From: Rhynchopus euleeides
Taxonomy: Eukaryota > Euglenozoa > Diplonemea > Diplonemida > Diplonemidae
Direction of reading: 5' to 3'
DNA length: 64,000 nt
Assembly (NCBI GenBank): GCA_963210315.1
Contig: OY723320.1
Location: 806,001-870,000, forward strand
The notes beneath the pieces were generated by a model that had not been told where the DNA came from, searched no databases, and saw only the letters and a list, made by a program, of their open reading frames with translations. Below are positions 24,025 to 33,513 of the stretch, piece after piece. Within the stretch, counting starts at the first letter, position 1, and every line of letters begins with the position of its first letter. The position numbers and the translations under genes are program-made.

Positions 24025-24272
24025 CAGGCCTCCTGCACCTGCCCCCAGCAGTCCTGCCGGTTCCTCTGAGTCCTGCCTGGGCAAGGGGGTGCCGTTGTCG
24101 TCGATGTTCACTCGTGTTCCGCAGCACCTTGTGGCAGGACCAGAAGACGGCCCTCCTGCAGTGTAGTGTAGCTGCAGGGCAGGTGGGTTGCCGTAGTATC
24201 CCCTCTGTGCCTGTGCCGACCCGCAGAAGACAGAAGACAGCCTCCCCCAGGTGGGCTTGCTGGTCCCCCCCG

Positions 24273-24467
24273 CACACCCCGCACCCCAAACACCCCTGAC
24301 CCTGGCACTGCTGGCACTGTGTTGTTGTCCCTTCCGGCTCGGTGTGTTGCCGCTGTGTGATGAGGGCCACCCTTCCCTTCCCTCCACACACACACACACC
24401 GCACCTCCAGCAGAGGCACAGCTCCACAGCACTCAGGGAGGGAGGGAAGCAGAAGAGAAGAGAAGAG
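24273..24467 (+). promoter_or_regulatory. shared upstream cassette, first copy
   Basis: About 195 bp repeated ahead of every subfamily A gene. Order: CACCCCAAACACCCCTGACC, GGCACTGCTGGCACTGTG, TTGTTGTCCCTTCC then AGCTCGGTGTGTTGCCGCTG, GTGATGAGGGCCACCC, CA repeat, CACCTCCAGCAGAGGCACA, and a purine tract GAAGAGAAGAGAAGAG ending at the ATG. Other copies: 27478-27598 (truncated at its 5' end), 28866-29082, 30317-30521, 31798-31998, 33270-33490 (before the ankyrin gene), 54058-54223, 57030-57260, and a truncated copy at 58540-58612. The pyrimidine-rich TTGTTGTCCCTTCCAG could be a splice acceptor for a 5' leader intron; that is only an inference. It is read as promoter plus 5' leader because it is more conserved than a neutral spacer. 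Confidence 0.6.
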
Positions 24468-25634
24468 ATGGAGGTGACGGTGAGGCACGCGGGGAGCGGG
24501 CGGAGCTGCGTTGTCGGTGTTGCGGACACCGACACCGTGCTGGATCTGAAGACACGCGCGGTGGGGGAGATCTTCGCAGGCCGCCGCATCGACGCAGGCA
24601 GAGTGGCTGGCGGGCTGGCGGCACGCATCAGCACGGGGACGGCGGAGGGGGCAGTGCTTGACGACACCCTGCACATCGCAGACACGCGCCTCGAGGGTGG
24701 GGACCATGTCCAGTTGGTCCGCCGTTCTGCTGAGGTGAAGGCGCCTGCTGAGTACACAATCAAGGGGAAAATCACTTGCATCGCACTGTCACCCTGTGGG
24801 ACGCTGTGCTGTCTTGGCACACGCCGTGACGTTATGTTCGTCTTCGACACCACCACTGCTGAGTTGGTGACTCAGTGCAGTTTTGAGGGATTGCCCACCG
24901 GACAGCACATGAGTGCCTTCGTCTCCTGTGTCGCCTTCTCCAGGTGCGGCGGGTGGATCGCAGCTGGCTATGGGAACCCCACTGTGTGGAGCACAGCAAC
25001 GTGGGAGTGTGTGCACACCCTTGAAGGTCATACATGGAAAGTCAGATGTGCGGCGTGGACACACTGCGGTCGTCTCGTGTCGGGTTCACGTGACCGTGTC
25101 CGTGTGTGGGACGTGGAGGAGGGTGTGTGCACCGCTGTGCTGGAGGGTCACACAGGCTGTGTCCACGGCCTTGCTGTGTCCCTCACAGCCATCTTCAGCG
25201 CGTCGGAAGACGAGACAATTCGTGTGTGGGACGTGGACACCCTCAGCCACACCCACACCCTGACGGAACACACAGACGAAGTGAATGCCCTTGCCCTCAC
25301 CACCGATGAGAAGCAGCTGGTGTCCTACACGCGCGACAAGACTGTGAAGGTGTGGTGCGCGAACACACTTCAGTGCTTGAGGACGATAACTACAGGGCAT
25401 GTGTGGATGGGTAAGGTTGCCGTATCACAGGAGACGGACGTCATTGTGACAAGTTCCTTCTTCGATAGTCAGCCCCTGTTCCGCCTCAGTACAGGGATGC
25501 CTCTCCCGCTCTCAGAGGTGCTCGGTGGGCATTATTGTGCAACCAGCCCCTGTGGCAGGTGGCTCTTCCTCGGTGATACTGAATGTATACATGTGCGTGC
25601 TGTCAGCGCCCTGCTGCAGCAGGACACCTCTTGA
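24468..25634 (+). CDS. ubiquitin-like/WD40 protein W2 (subfamily A)
   Basis: 388 residues. Ubiquitin-like domain at 1-88 (MEVTVRHAGSG, TVLDLKTRAVGEIF, DDTLHIADTRLEGG, HVQLVR), then blades beginning ITCIALSPCG, VSCVAFSRCG, VRCAAWTHCG, VHGLAVSLT, VNALALTTDE, VAVSQETDV and the closing blade CATSPCGRWLF. The reading frame is open further upstream (to 24342) but ATG 24468 follows the purine tract and is conserved in all subfamily members. Private changes: HTWKVRCAAW at the blade 2/3 loop, SYTRDKTVKVWCA in blade 5, and a terminal blade ending LQQDTS rather than KRTS. A 1.36-kb TIR element separates it from the next paralogue. Confidence 0.88.
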   Translation: MEVTVRHAGSGRSCVVGVADTDTVLDLKTRAVGEIFAGRRIDAGRVAGGLAARISTGTAEGAVLDDTLHIADTRLEGGDHVQLVRRSAEVKAPAEYTIKGKITCIALSPCGTLCCLGTRRDVMFVFDTTTAELVTQCSFEGLPTGQHMSAFVSCVAFSRCGGWIAAGYGNPTVWSTATWECVHTLEGHTWKVRCAAWTHCGRLVSGSRDRVRVWDVEEGVCTAVLEGHTGCVHGLAVSLTAIFSASEDETIRVWDVDTLSHTHTLTEHTDEVNALALTTDEKQLVSYTRDKTVKVWCANTLQCLRTITTGHVWMGKVAVSQETDVIVTSSFFDSQPLFRLSTGMPLPLSEVLGGHYCATSPCGRWLFLGDTECIHVRAVSALLQQDTS

Positions 25635-25812
25635 GCATGCGATGATTCTTGCTTCTCGAGCCTCGTGTTGCCGCCTGCCGTCTGCTCTCTGTCCCGCTTG
25701 CCAGCACAGAGCACAGGACACAGTCCTAACATTGCAAGAAGGCGCTGAGACTTGCTTTTCTATTCACTCTCGACGATCAAACCGTTGTCGTTGTAAAGAC
25801 CCCCCCCCCCTA

Positions 25813-27174
25813 GGCCCCCGGATGTACGGGAAAATTTTGTAATAAAAATTTTTCCAACCCCAAACACGGGCTATTGGCACCTGGAATGGGTGTACCCGCC
25901 TCAAAAATATGTCTGGGGACCCAATGAAACCGGTTTTTCACACTTAGTTGCTTTTTCTCGGTCCGAATTTTTGAATATTCGGTGAAAAAAAGGGGGTTTT
26001 ACCCATTTTGGGCAAAACCCCGATTTTCATGAAAAATGTCAAAATCGGGGCAACTAGACCCCATTTTGGGTGGTTTTCGGGTGAAAAACGTACCCTAGAC
26101 ATCCCTGGGGCACATTGTATACCATCCAGGGCCTCTAGGACCAGTAGAAGCACGTGAAAATGCGTTTTTTTACCCAAAAAAAGGACCCTGCAACCACCCT
26201 GCACACACCCTGCACACACCCTGCACACACCCTGCACACACCCTGCACACACCCTGCAACCATGTTGGAGGCACCCTACAACCCTATAACCACCCAGAAA
26301 CCACTGGGTCTGCCCTAAAAGGGGTGTACGGGCCTGTTGGAACAGGTTTTCGACACCGAATTGCCCAAATTCGGTCCGATATTTTGAAAAAACCGTGAAG
26401 AACGGGGGATTCGCCCGTGTGGGGTAAAAGTACCAATTTTAGGGGAAAAAGTCAAAATTAGGGCAACTAGACCCCATTTTGGGTGTTTTTCGGGTGCAAA
26501 ACGTACCCTAGACATCCCTGGGGTACATTGTATACCATCCAGGGCCTCAAGGACCAGTAGAATCACGTGAAAATGCGAATTTTTACCCAAAAAAAAGGAC
26601 CCTGCAACGATGTTGTAGGACCCTGCACACACCCTGCAACCGTGTTGGAGGCACCCTGCAACCCTATAACCACCCAGAAACCACTGGGTAAGCCCTAAAA
26701 GGGGTGTACGGGCCTGTTGGAACAGGTTTTCGACACCGAATTGCCTAAATTCGGTCCAATTTTTTGAAAAAGCTGTGAAAAATGGGGGATTCGCCCGTGT
26801 GGGGTAAAAGTACCAATTTTAGGGGAAAAAGTCAAAATTAGGGCAACTAGACCCCATTTTGGGTGGTTTTCGGGTGCAAAACGTACCCGAGGCATCCCTG
26901 GGGTACATTGTATACCATCCAGGGACTCTAGGACCAGTAGAAGTGCGTTACAATGCACATTCTTGCCCCAAAATGGCCCTGCAACCACCCTGCACAGGAT
27001 TCACCCCAGAAAAGCGAAAAAATGGCCAAAAATGAGGGTTGGTGGGCCCAAAAGTGGGTAAAAACCTCCGGAAATTCATATCTGGGGTGGGTCTGGGGGC
27101 GGTTTTGCACTGTTGACCTCCAGACCGGAATATTCCAAAAAAATTACAGTTTTTCTCAAGGACATCCGGGGGCC
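25813..27174. mobile_element. 1.4-kb TIR element in a poly-C run
   Basis: Inverted ends GGCCCCCGGATGT and ACATCCGGGGGCC, with TA at 25811-25812 and 27175-27176 and C runs of 10 or more bases outside both. The interior is three direct copies of a roughly 365-bp unit (about 25925-26310, 26320-26685, 26690-27000) sharing AACTAGACCCCATTTTGGG, ACGTACCC, GGCATCCCTGGGG/GACATCCCTGGGG and TTGTATACCATCCAGGG. An 11-bp microsatellite, CCTGCACACAC, is repeated about six times at 26198-26256. Minus-strand frames in each unit encode a similar roughly 70-residue peptide (ending GLVALILTF in two), but frames break at the unit ends. Coding is unlikely. Confidence 0.87.
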
Positions 27175-27176
27175 TA

Positions 27177-27477
27177 CCCCCCCCCCCCCTCCCGAAAGAG
27201 AAGACCCGGTGGGTGTTTGTCGATCGGGAACACCCTCCCACACGCCTGTCGCGTGGTGATGGTTCTGCAACCAACGATTTGCTCTGGGCACAGTTTCCCC
27301 TGCGTTGTGAGCACAGCTCAAGAGGAAGGACGTTAGTTCGAGGACCCCCCTCCCCCCTCTCCCTCGCCCGCGCCTTTTTTGCAAACATCCAGATATTATG
27401 AAAGACCGATCTCCATGGTTCAACGATCATCATCAATCAAACCCCCCTCCCCTCCTCCCTCCTGAACTGGAACGCTT
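27177..27477. other. spacer between TIR element and truncated cassette
   Basis: Unique sequence with no recognised gene. Homology with the tandem gene units resumes abruptly at about 27478 (TTGCCGCTG), marking a rearrangement breakpoint that removed the first 70-80 bp of the cassette upstream of W3. Confidence 0.6.
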
Positions 27478-27598
27478 CTTGCCGCTGTTGTGATGAGGGC
27501 CACCCTTCCCTTGCCTCCACACACACACACCGCACCTCCAGCAGAGGCACAGCTCCACAGCACTCAGGGAGGGAGGGAAGCAGAAGAGAAGAGAAGAG

Positions 27599-28762
27599 AT
27601 GGAGGTGACGGTGAGGCACGCGGGGAGCGGGCGGAGCTGCGTTGTCGGTGTTGCGGACACCGACACCGTGCTGGATCTGAAGACACGCGCGGTGGGGGAG
27701 ATCTTCGCAGGCCGCCGCATCGACGCAGGCAGAGTGGCTGGCGGGCTGGCGGCACATATCGGCACGGGGACGGCGGAGGGGGAAGTGCTTGACGACACCC
27801 TGCACATCGCAGACACGCGCCTCGAGGGTGGGGATGATGTCCAGTTGGTGCAGCGCTGGGCTGATGTCAAGGCGCCTGCTGAGTACACAATCACCAAGGA
27901 TGTCACTTGCATCGCACTGTCACCCTGTGGGACGCTGTGCTGTGTTGGCACACGCCGTGACGTTATGTTCGTCTTCGACACCACCACTGCTGAGTTGGTC
28001 ACTCAATGCAGTTTTGAGGGATTGCCCACCGGACAGCGCGGTGAATCTTTCGTCTCCTGTGTCGACTTCTCCAGGTGCGGCGGGCGGATCGCAGCTGGCT
28101 CTCGGAATACCATCGTGTGGAGCACAGCAACGTGGGAGTGTGTGCACACCCTTGAAGGTCATCGAGGAAGTGTCATGTGTGTGGCGTGGACACACTGCGG
28201 CCGTCTCGTGTCGGGTTCATCGGATCGCACAGTGCGAGTGTGGGACGTGGAGGAGGGTGTGTGCACCGCTGTGCTGGAGGGTCACACAGGCGGTGTCTAC
28301 GGCCTTGCTGTGTCACACACAGCCATCTTCAGCGCGTCGGATGACGAGACAATTCGTGTGTGGGACGTGGACATCCTCAGCCACACCCACACCCTGACGG
28401 AACATACAGAGGAAGTGAATCACCTTGCGCTCACCACCGACGAGAAGCAGCTGGTGTCCTGTTCCAATGACGAGACTGTGAAGGTGTGGTGCACGAACAC
28501 ACTTCAGTGCTTGAGGACGATAACTACAGAGGGGTGGGTGTGTCAGGCTGTTGTGTCACAGGAGATGGACGTCATTGTGACAAGTGGCATCTTCGGAAGT
28601 CAGTCCCTGTTCCGCCTCAGCACAGGGATGCCTCTCCCGCTCTCAGAGGTGCTCGTTTTGAATCATTTTGCAATCAGCCCCTGTGGCAGGTGGCTCTTCC
28701 TCAGTGATACTCAAGGTATCCGTGTGCACGCTGTCAGCATCCTGCTGAAGCGCACCTCTTGA
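27599..28762 (+). CDS. ubiquitin-like/WD40 protein W3 (subfamily A)
   Basis: 387 residues, the cleanest example of the subfamily. The ubiquitin-like domain differs from W2 by only a few residues (AHIGTGTAEGEV, QRWADVK). Propeller blades 1-7 start near residues 102, 148, 190, 230, 272, 313 and 353. Private stretches: GSRNTIVWSTATW in blade 2, HRGSVMCVAW in the blade 2/3 loop and GGVYGLAV in blade 4. The stop TGA follows KRTS, the ancestral subfamily C-terminus. Its upstream cassette is truncated but keeps the last 120 bp before the ATG. Confidence 0.88.
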   Translation: MEVTVRHAGSGRSCVVGVADTDTVLDLKTRAVGEIFAGRRIDAGRVAGGLAAHIGTGTAEGEVLDDTLHIADTRLEGGDDVQLVQRWADVKAPAEYTITKDVTCIALSPCGTLCCVGTRRDVMFVFDTTTAELVTQCSFEGLPTGQRGESFVSCVDFSRCGGRIAAGSRNTIVWSTATWECVHTLEGHRGSVMCVAWTHCGRLVSGSSDRTVRVWDVEEGVCTAVLEGHTGGVYGLAVSHTAIFSASDDETIRVWDVDILSHTHTLTEHTEEVNHLALTTDEKQLVSCSNDETVKVWCTNTLQCLRTITTEGWVCQAVVSQEMDVIVTSGIFGSQSLFRLSTGMPLPLSEVLVLNHFAISPCGRWLFLSDTQGIRVHAVSILLKRTS

Positions 28763-29082
28763 GCATGCGATGCCTTGCGTTGCCGGACTGCCGGCTGCTC
28801 TCTGCCACCCTTGCCAGCACAGAGCACAGGACATGCAAAGACACACGTTGCTTGGCTTCGCGTCCCCCGCACACCCCACACCCCAAACACCCCTGACCCT
28901 GGCACTGCTGGCACTGTCCTGTTGTCCCTTCCAGCTCGGTGTGTTGCCGCTGTGTGATGAGGACCACCCTTCCCTTCCCTCCACACACACACACCGCACC
29001 TCCAGCAGAGGCACACGCCGTGCAGCCACACTGCAGTTACACAACACTCAGGGAGAGCGGGAAGCAGAAGAGAAGAGAAGAG

Positions 29083-30246
29083 ATGGAGGTGACGGTGAGG
29101 CACGCGGGGAGCGGGCGGAGCTGCGTTGTTGGTGTTGCGGACACCGACACCGTGCTGGATCTGAAGACACGCGCGGTGGGGGAGATCTTCGCACGCCGCC
29201 GCATCGACGCAGGCAGAGTGGCTGGCGGGCTGGCGGCACACATCGGCACGGGGACGGCGGAGGGGGAAGTGCTTGACGACACCCTGCACATCGCAGACAC
29301 GCGTCTCGAGGGTGGGGATGATGTCCAGTTGGTGCAGCGCTGGGCTGACATGAAGGCGCCTGCTGATTACCGCGTCACACGAGCGGTTTCTTGCATCGCA
29401 CTGTCACCCTGTGGCACGCTGTGCTGTCTTGGCACAGAACGTGACAGTATCTTTGTCTTCGACACTGCCACTGCCGAGCTGGTGACTCATGTCCACATCG
29501 AGGCCGACAACCCCTCCCCGTGTTGTGCCGCCTTCTCCAGGTGCGGCGCGTGGATCGCAGCTGGTTACAATTCCACAATCACTGTACGGGACACGGCGAC
29601 ATGGGAATGCCCGGCGGAGTGGGGACGTGTGCACGCTCTTGAGGGCCACACAGATTGGGTGACTCGCGTGGTCTGGACACACTGCGGCCGTCTCGTGTCG
29701 GGCTCAGCTGATAGCACAGTGCGAGTGTGGGACGTGGAGGAGGGTGTGTGCACCGCTGTGCTCGAGGGTCACACACGAGACCTGAACGGTCTTGCTGTGT
29801 CACACACAAGCATCTTCAGCGCGTCTGATGACAATACGATCCGTGTGTGGGACCTCGATACCCTCAGCCACACCCACACCCTGATGGGGACTTCGGAAGC
29901 GGTGAAAGGACTTGCCCTCACCACCGACGAGAAGCAGTTGGTGTCGTGTTCGGATGATGGGATTATCCAGGTGTGGCGCACGGACACCTACGAGTGTTTC
30001 AAGACTCTGCGGGGGCCGAGAACCTTCTTCCACATTGCTGTGTCACAGGAGGGTAGCTTCATTGTGACCAGCAGCGTGTTCGGCACAGTCCTCTTTCGCC
30101 TCAGCACGGGTGAGCGACTTGATCACGAAATATTGCAGAGCTACCATGTTGCGTTCAGCCCCTGTGGCAGGTGGCTCTTCAGCAGTGAAGATAGCAAGTG
30201 TCGTGTGCGCGCTGTCGGCTCCCTGCTGAAGCAGCGCACCTCTTGA
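29083..30246 (+). CDS. ubiquitin-like/WD40 protein W4 (subfamily A, divergent propeller)
   Basis: 387 residues. The ubiquitin-like domain is almost identical to W3, but much of the propeller is not: blade 1 and its loop read FVFDTATAELVTHVHIEADN, blade 2 has YNSTITVRDTATWECPAEWG with a small insertion, the blade 2/3 loop is HTDWVTRVVW, and blades 5-7 read LMGTSEAVKGLAL, GIIQVWRTD and FRLSTGERLDHE. Blades 3 and 4 (TVRVWDVEEG, IRVWDLDTLSHTHTL) stay conserved. This patchwork of near-identity and divergence suggests gene conversion with the neighbours over the 5' half. 320 bp downstream of W3. Confidence 0.88.
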   Translation: MEVTVRHAGSGRSCVVGVADTDTVLDLKTRAVGEIFARRRIDAGRVAGGLAAHIGTGTAEGEVLDDTLHIADTRLEGGDDVQLVQRWADMKAPADYRVTRAVSCIALSPCGTLCCLGTERDSIFVFDTATAELVTHVHIEADNPSPCCAAFSRCGAWIAAGYNSTITVRDTATWECPAEWGRVHALEGHTDWVTRVVWTHCGRLVSGSADSTVRVWDVEEGVCTAVLEGHTRDLNGLAVSHTSIFSASDDNTIRVWDLDTLSHTHTLMGTSEAVKGLALTTDEKQLVSCSDDGIIQVWRTDTYECFKTLRGPRTFFHIAVSQEGSFIVTSSVFGTVLFRLSTGERLDHEILQSYHVAFSPCGRWLFSSEDSKCRVRAVGSLLKQRTS

Positions 30247-30521
30247 GTATGCGATACCTTGCCACCCTTGGCTGCACAGAGCACAGGATATGCAAAGACA
30301 TGCGTTGCTTGGCTGCGCGTCCCCCGCACACCCAACACCCCAAACACCCATGATCCTGGCACTGCTGGCACTGTGTTGTTGTCCCTTCCAGCTCGGTGTG
30401 TTGCCGCTGTGTGATGAGGGCCACCCTTCCCTTCCCTCCACACACACACACACCGCACCTCCAGCAGAGGCACAGCTCCACAGCACTCAGGGAGGGAGGG
30501 AAGCAGAAGAGAAGAGAAGAG

Positions 30522-31757
30522 ATGGAGGTGACGGTGAGGCACGCGGGGAGCGGGCGGAGCTGCGTTGTCGGTGTTGCGGACACCGACACCGTGCTGGATC
30601 TGAAGACACGCGCGGTGGGGGAGATCTTCGCAGGCCGCCGCATCGACGCAGGCAGAGTGGCTGGCGGGCTGGCGGCACACATCGGCACGGGGACGGCGGA
30701 GGGGGACCTGCTTGACGACACCCTGCACATCGCAGACACGCGCCTCGAGGGTGGGGATGATGTCCAGTTGGTCCGCCGTTTTGCTGAGGTGAAGGCGCCT
30801 GCTGAGTACGCAATCACCAAGGATGTCACTTGCATCGCACTGTCACCCTGTGGGACGCTGTGCTGTGTTGGCACACGTGGTGACGTTATGTTCGTCTTCG
30901 ACACCACCAGTACTGAGTTGGTGACTCAGTGCAGTTGTGAGGGATTGCCCACCGGACAGCGCGGTGAATCTTTCGTCTCCCGTGCCGCCTTCTCCAGGTG
31001 CGGCAGGTGGATCGCAGCTGGCTCTCGGAAGACCACTGTGTGGAGCACAGCAACGTGGGAGTGTGTGCACACCCTTGAAGGTCATACAGGGAGAGTCAGG
31101 TGTCTGACCTGGACACACTGCGGCCGTCTCGTGTCGGGTTCATCGGATCGCATAGTGCGTGTGTGGGACGTGGAGGAGGGTGTGTGCACCGCTGTGCTGG
31201 AGGGTCACACAGGCTGTGTCCACGGCCTTGCTGTGTCCCTCACAGCCATCTTCAGCGCGTCGAAAGACGAGACGATCCGTGTGTGGGACGTGGACACCCT
31301 CAGCCACACCCACACCCTGACGGAACATACAGACGAAGTGAATGCCCTTGCGCTCACCACCGACGAGAAGCAGCTGGTGTCCTGTTCCGATGACATGACT
31401 GTGAAGGTGTGGTGCACCGACACCTACCAATGCTTGAGGACCATACCTACAGAGGGGTTTGTGTGTCAGGTTGTCGTATCACAGGAGATGGACGTCATTG
31501 TCATAGGTGACTTCTTAGATGTCCTGTACCTGTTCGGCCTCAGCACAGGGATGCCTCTCCCGCTCTCAGAGGTGCTCGTTTGGGATCATTTTGCAATCAG
31601 CCCCTGTGGCAGGTGGCTCTTCCTCAGTGATACTCAAGGTATCCGTGTGCGCGCTGTCAGCACCCTGCTGAAGCGCACCTCTTCAGCATGCGATGCCTTG
31701 CGTTGCCGGCCTGCCGTCTGCTCTCTGCCACCCTTGCCAGCACAGAGCAGTGGCTGA
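30522..31757 (+). CDS. ubiquitin-like/WD40 protein W5 (subfamily A, extended C-terminus)
   Basis: 411 residues. All paralogues of this subfamily terminate at TGA shortly after RTS; here that codon is TCA (31683-31685), so translation continues another 25 codons through the former intergenic sequence (ACDALRCRPAVCSLPPL...) to a TGA at 31755-31757. The added tail crosses the conserved intergenic motif, which at this locus also carries a 13-bp insertion. Ubiquitin-like domain 1-88, seven blades to about residue 385. Private stretches: HTGRVRCLTW in the blade 2/3 loop, TVKVWCTDTYQCLRTI in blade 5 and FLDVLYLFGLSTG in blade 6. Confidence 0.87.
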   Translation: MEVTVRHAGSGRSCVVGVADTDTVLDLKTRAVGEIFAGRRIDAGRVAGGLAAHIGTGTAEGDLLDDTLHIADTRLEGGDDVQLVRRFAEVKAPAEYAITKDVTCIALSPCGTLCCVGTRGDVMFVFDTTSTELVTQCSCEGLPTGQRGESFVSRAAFSRCGRWIAAGSRKTTVWSTATWECVHTLEGHTGRVRCLTWTHCGRLVSGSSDRIVRVWDVEEGVCTAVLEGHTGCVHGLAVSLTAIFSASKDETIRVWDVDTLSHTHTLTEHTDEVNALALTTDEKQLVSCSDDMTVKVWCTDTYQCLRTIPTEGFVCQVVVSQEMDVIVIGDFLDVLYLFGLSTGMPLPLSEVLVWDHFAISPCGRWLFLSDTQGIRVRAVSTLLKRTSSACDALRCRPAVCSLPPLPAQSSG

Positions 31758-31998
31758 GCACAGGACATGCAAAGACACACGTTGTTTGGCTGCGCGTCCC
31801 CCGCACACCCCACACCCCAAACACCCCTGACCCTGGCACTGCTGGCACTGTGTTGTTGTCCCTTCCAGCTCGGTGTGTTGCCGCTGTGTGATGAGGGCCA
31901 CCCTTCCCTTCCCTCCACACACACACACACCGCACCTCCAGCAGAGGCACAGCTCCACAGCACTCAGGGAGGGAGGGAAGCAGAAGAGAAGAGAAGAG

Positions 31999-33168
31999 AT
32001 GGAGGTGACGGTGAGGCACGCGGGGAGCGGGCGGAGCTGCGTTGTCGGTGTTGCGGACACCGACACCGTGCTGGATCTGAAGACACGCGCGGTGGGGGAG
32101 ATCTTCGCAGGCCGCCGCATCGACGCAGGCAGAGTGGCTGGCGGGCTGGCGGCACACATCGGCACGGGGACGGCGGAGGGGGACCTGCTTGACGACACCC
32201 TGCACATCGCAGACACGCGCCTCGAGGGTGGGGATGATGTCCAGTTGGTGCAGCGCTGGGCTGATGTCAAGGCGCCTGCTGAGTACACAGTCACGGAGGA
32301 TGTCGCTTGCATCGCACTGTCACCCTGTGGGACGCTGTGCTGTGTTGGCACACGCCGTGACGTTATGTTCGTCTTCGACACCACCACTGCTGAGTTGGTG
32401 ACTCAGTGCAGTTGTGAGGGATTGCCCTCCGGACAGTGCGGTGATGTTTCTGACTCCTGTGTCGCCTTCTCCAGGTGCGGCGGGTGGATGGCAGCTACCA
32501 ATGGGACCACTGAGACCACTGTGTGGAGCACAGCAACGTGGGAGTGTGTGCACACCCTTGAGGGTCATACAGGGAGAGTCAGGTGTGTTGCCTGGACACA
32601 CTGCGGCCGTCTCGTGTCAGGTTCATCGGATCGCACAGTGCGTGTGTGGGACGTGGAGGAGGGTGTGTGCACCGCTGTGCTGGAGGGTCACACAAACTGT
32701 GTCAACGCCCTTGCTGGGTCCCACACAAATATCTTCAGCGCGTCGAAAGATAAGAGGATCCGAGTGTGGGACGTGGACACCCTCAGCCACAACCACACCC
32801 TGACGGAAAATGCATACGGAGTGAATGCCGTTGCGCTCACCACCGACGAGAAGCAGCTGGTGTCCTGTTCAGTGAGGGGTACTGTGAAGGTGTGGTGCAC
32901 GAACACACTCCAGTGCTTGAGGACGATAACTACAGATGGGTGGGTGAGTCTGGCTTGTGTGTCACAGGAGATGGACGTCGTTGTGACAAGAGGCGTCTTC
33001 GAGGGTCAGTCCCTGTTCCGCCTCAGCACAGGGATGCCTCTCCCGCTCTCAGAGGTGCTCGTTTTGAATCATTTTGCCACCAGCCCCTGTGGCAGGTGGC
33101 TCTTCCTCAGTGACGCTCAAGGTATCCGTGTGCACGCTGTCAGCATCCTGCTGAAGCACACCTCTTGA
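31999..33168 (+). CDS. ubiquitin-like/WD40 protein W6 (subfamily A)
   Basis: 389 residues. The 5' half matches W5 closely (DLLDDTLHIADTRLEGG is shared with W5), while blade 2 has a two-residue expansion, ATNGTTETTVWSTATW. Blade 4 reads VNALAGSHTNIFSASKDKRIRVWDV and the blade 4/5 loop ENAYGVNAVAL; blade 5 has SVRGTVKVWC in place of the usual SxDxTVKVWC, so the structural aspartate of that blade is missing. Stop directly after KHTS. Only 241 bp lie between the extended W5 stop and this ATG. Confidence 0.88.
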   Translation: MEVTVRHAGSGRSCVVGVADTDTVLDLKTRAVGEIFAGRRIDAGRVAGGLAAHIGTGTAEGDLLDDTLHIADTRLEGGDDVQLVQRWADVKAPAEYTVTEDVACIALSPCGTLCCVGTRRDVMFVFDTTTAELVTQCSCEGLPSGQCGDVSDSCVAFSRCGGWMAATNGTTETTVWSTATWECVHTLEGHTGRVRCVAWTHCGRLVSGSSDRTVRVWDVEEGVCTAVLEGHTNCVNALAGSHTNIFSASKDKRIRVWDVDTLSHNHTLTENAYGVNAVALTTDEKQLVSCSVRGTVKVWCTNTLQCLRTITTDGWVSLACVSQEMDVVVTRGVFEGQSLFRLSTGMPLPLSEVLVLNHFATSPCGRWLFLSDAQGIRVHAVSILLKHTS

Positions 33169-33513
33169 GCATGCGATGCCTTGCGTTGCCGGCCTGCCGT
33201 CAGCCCTCTGCCACCCTTGCCAGCACAGAGCACAGGACATGCAAAGACACACGTTGCTTGGCTGCGCGTCCCCCGCACACCCCACACCCCAAACCCCGCA
33301 CACCCCAAACCCCAAACCCCAGGTGGGCTTGCTGGTCCCCCCCGCACACCCCACACCCCAAACACCCCTGACCCTGGCATTGCTGGCACTGTGTTGTTGT
33401 CCCTTCCAGCTCGGTGTGTTGCCGCTGTGTGATGAGGGCCACCCTTCCCTTGCCTCCACACACACACACACCGCACCTCCAGCAGAGGCACACGCTGTGC
33501 ACACATCGGTGTG

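Noticed and set aside
26198..26256. Possible telomere-like repeat (CCTGCACACAC)n
   Set aside because: Only about six copies inside a TIR element unit; no terminal position and no CCCTAA/TTAGGG-type repeat in the window.
23939..32387. Minus-strand frames of 200-300 codons repeated over each WD40 gene
   Set aside because: Antisense shadows of duplicated GC-rich genes; they recur only because the genes are paralogues.
33290..33335. CCCCAAA repeats resembling ciliate telomeric sequence
   Set aside because: A few irregular copies from local expansion of the cassette word CACCCCAAACACCCC, in the middle of a gene array.
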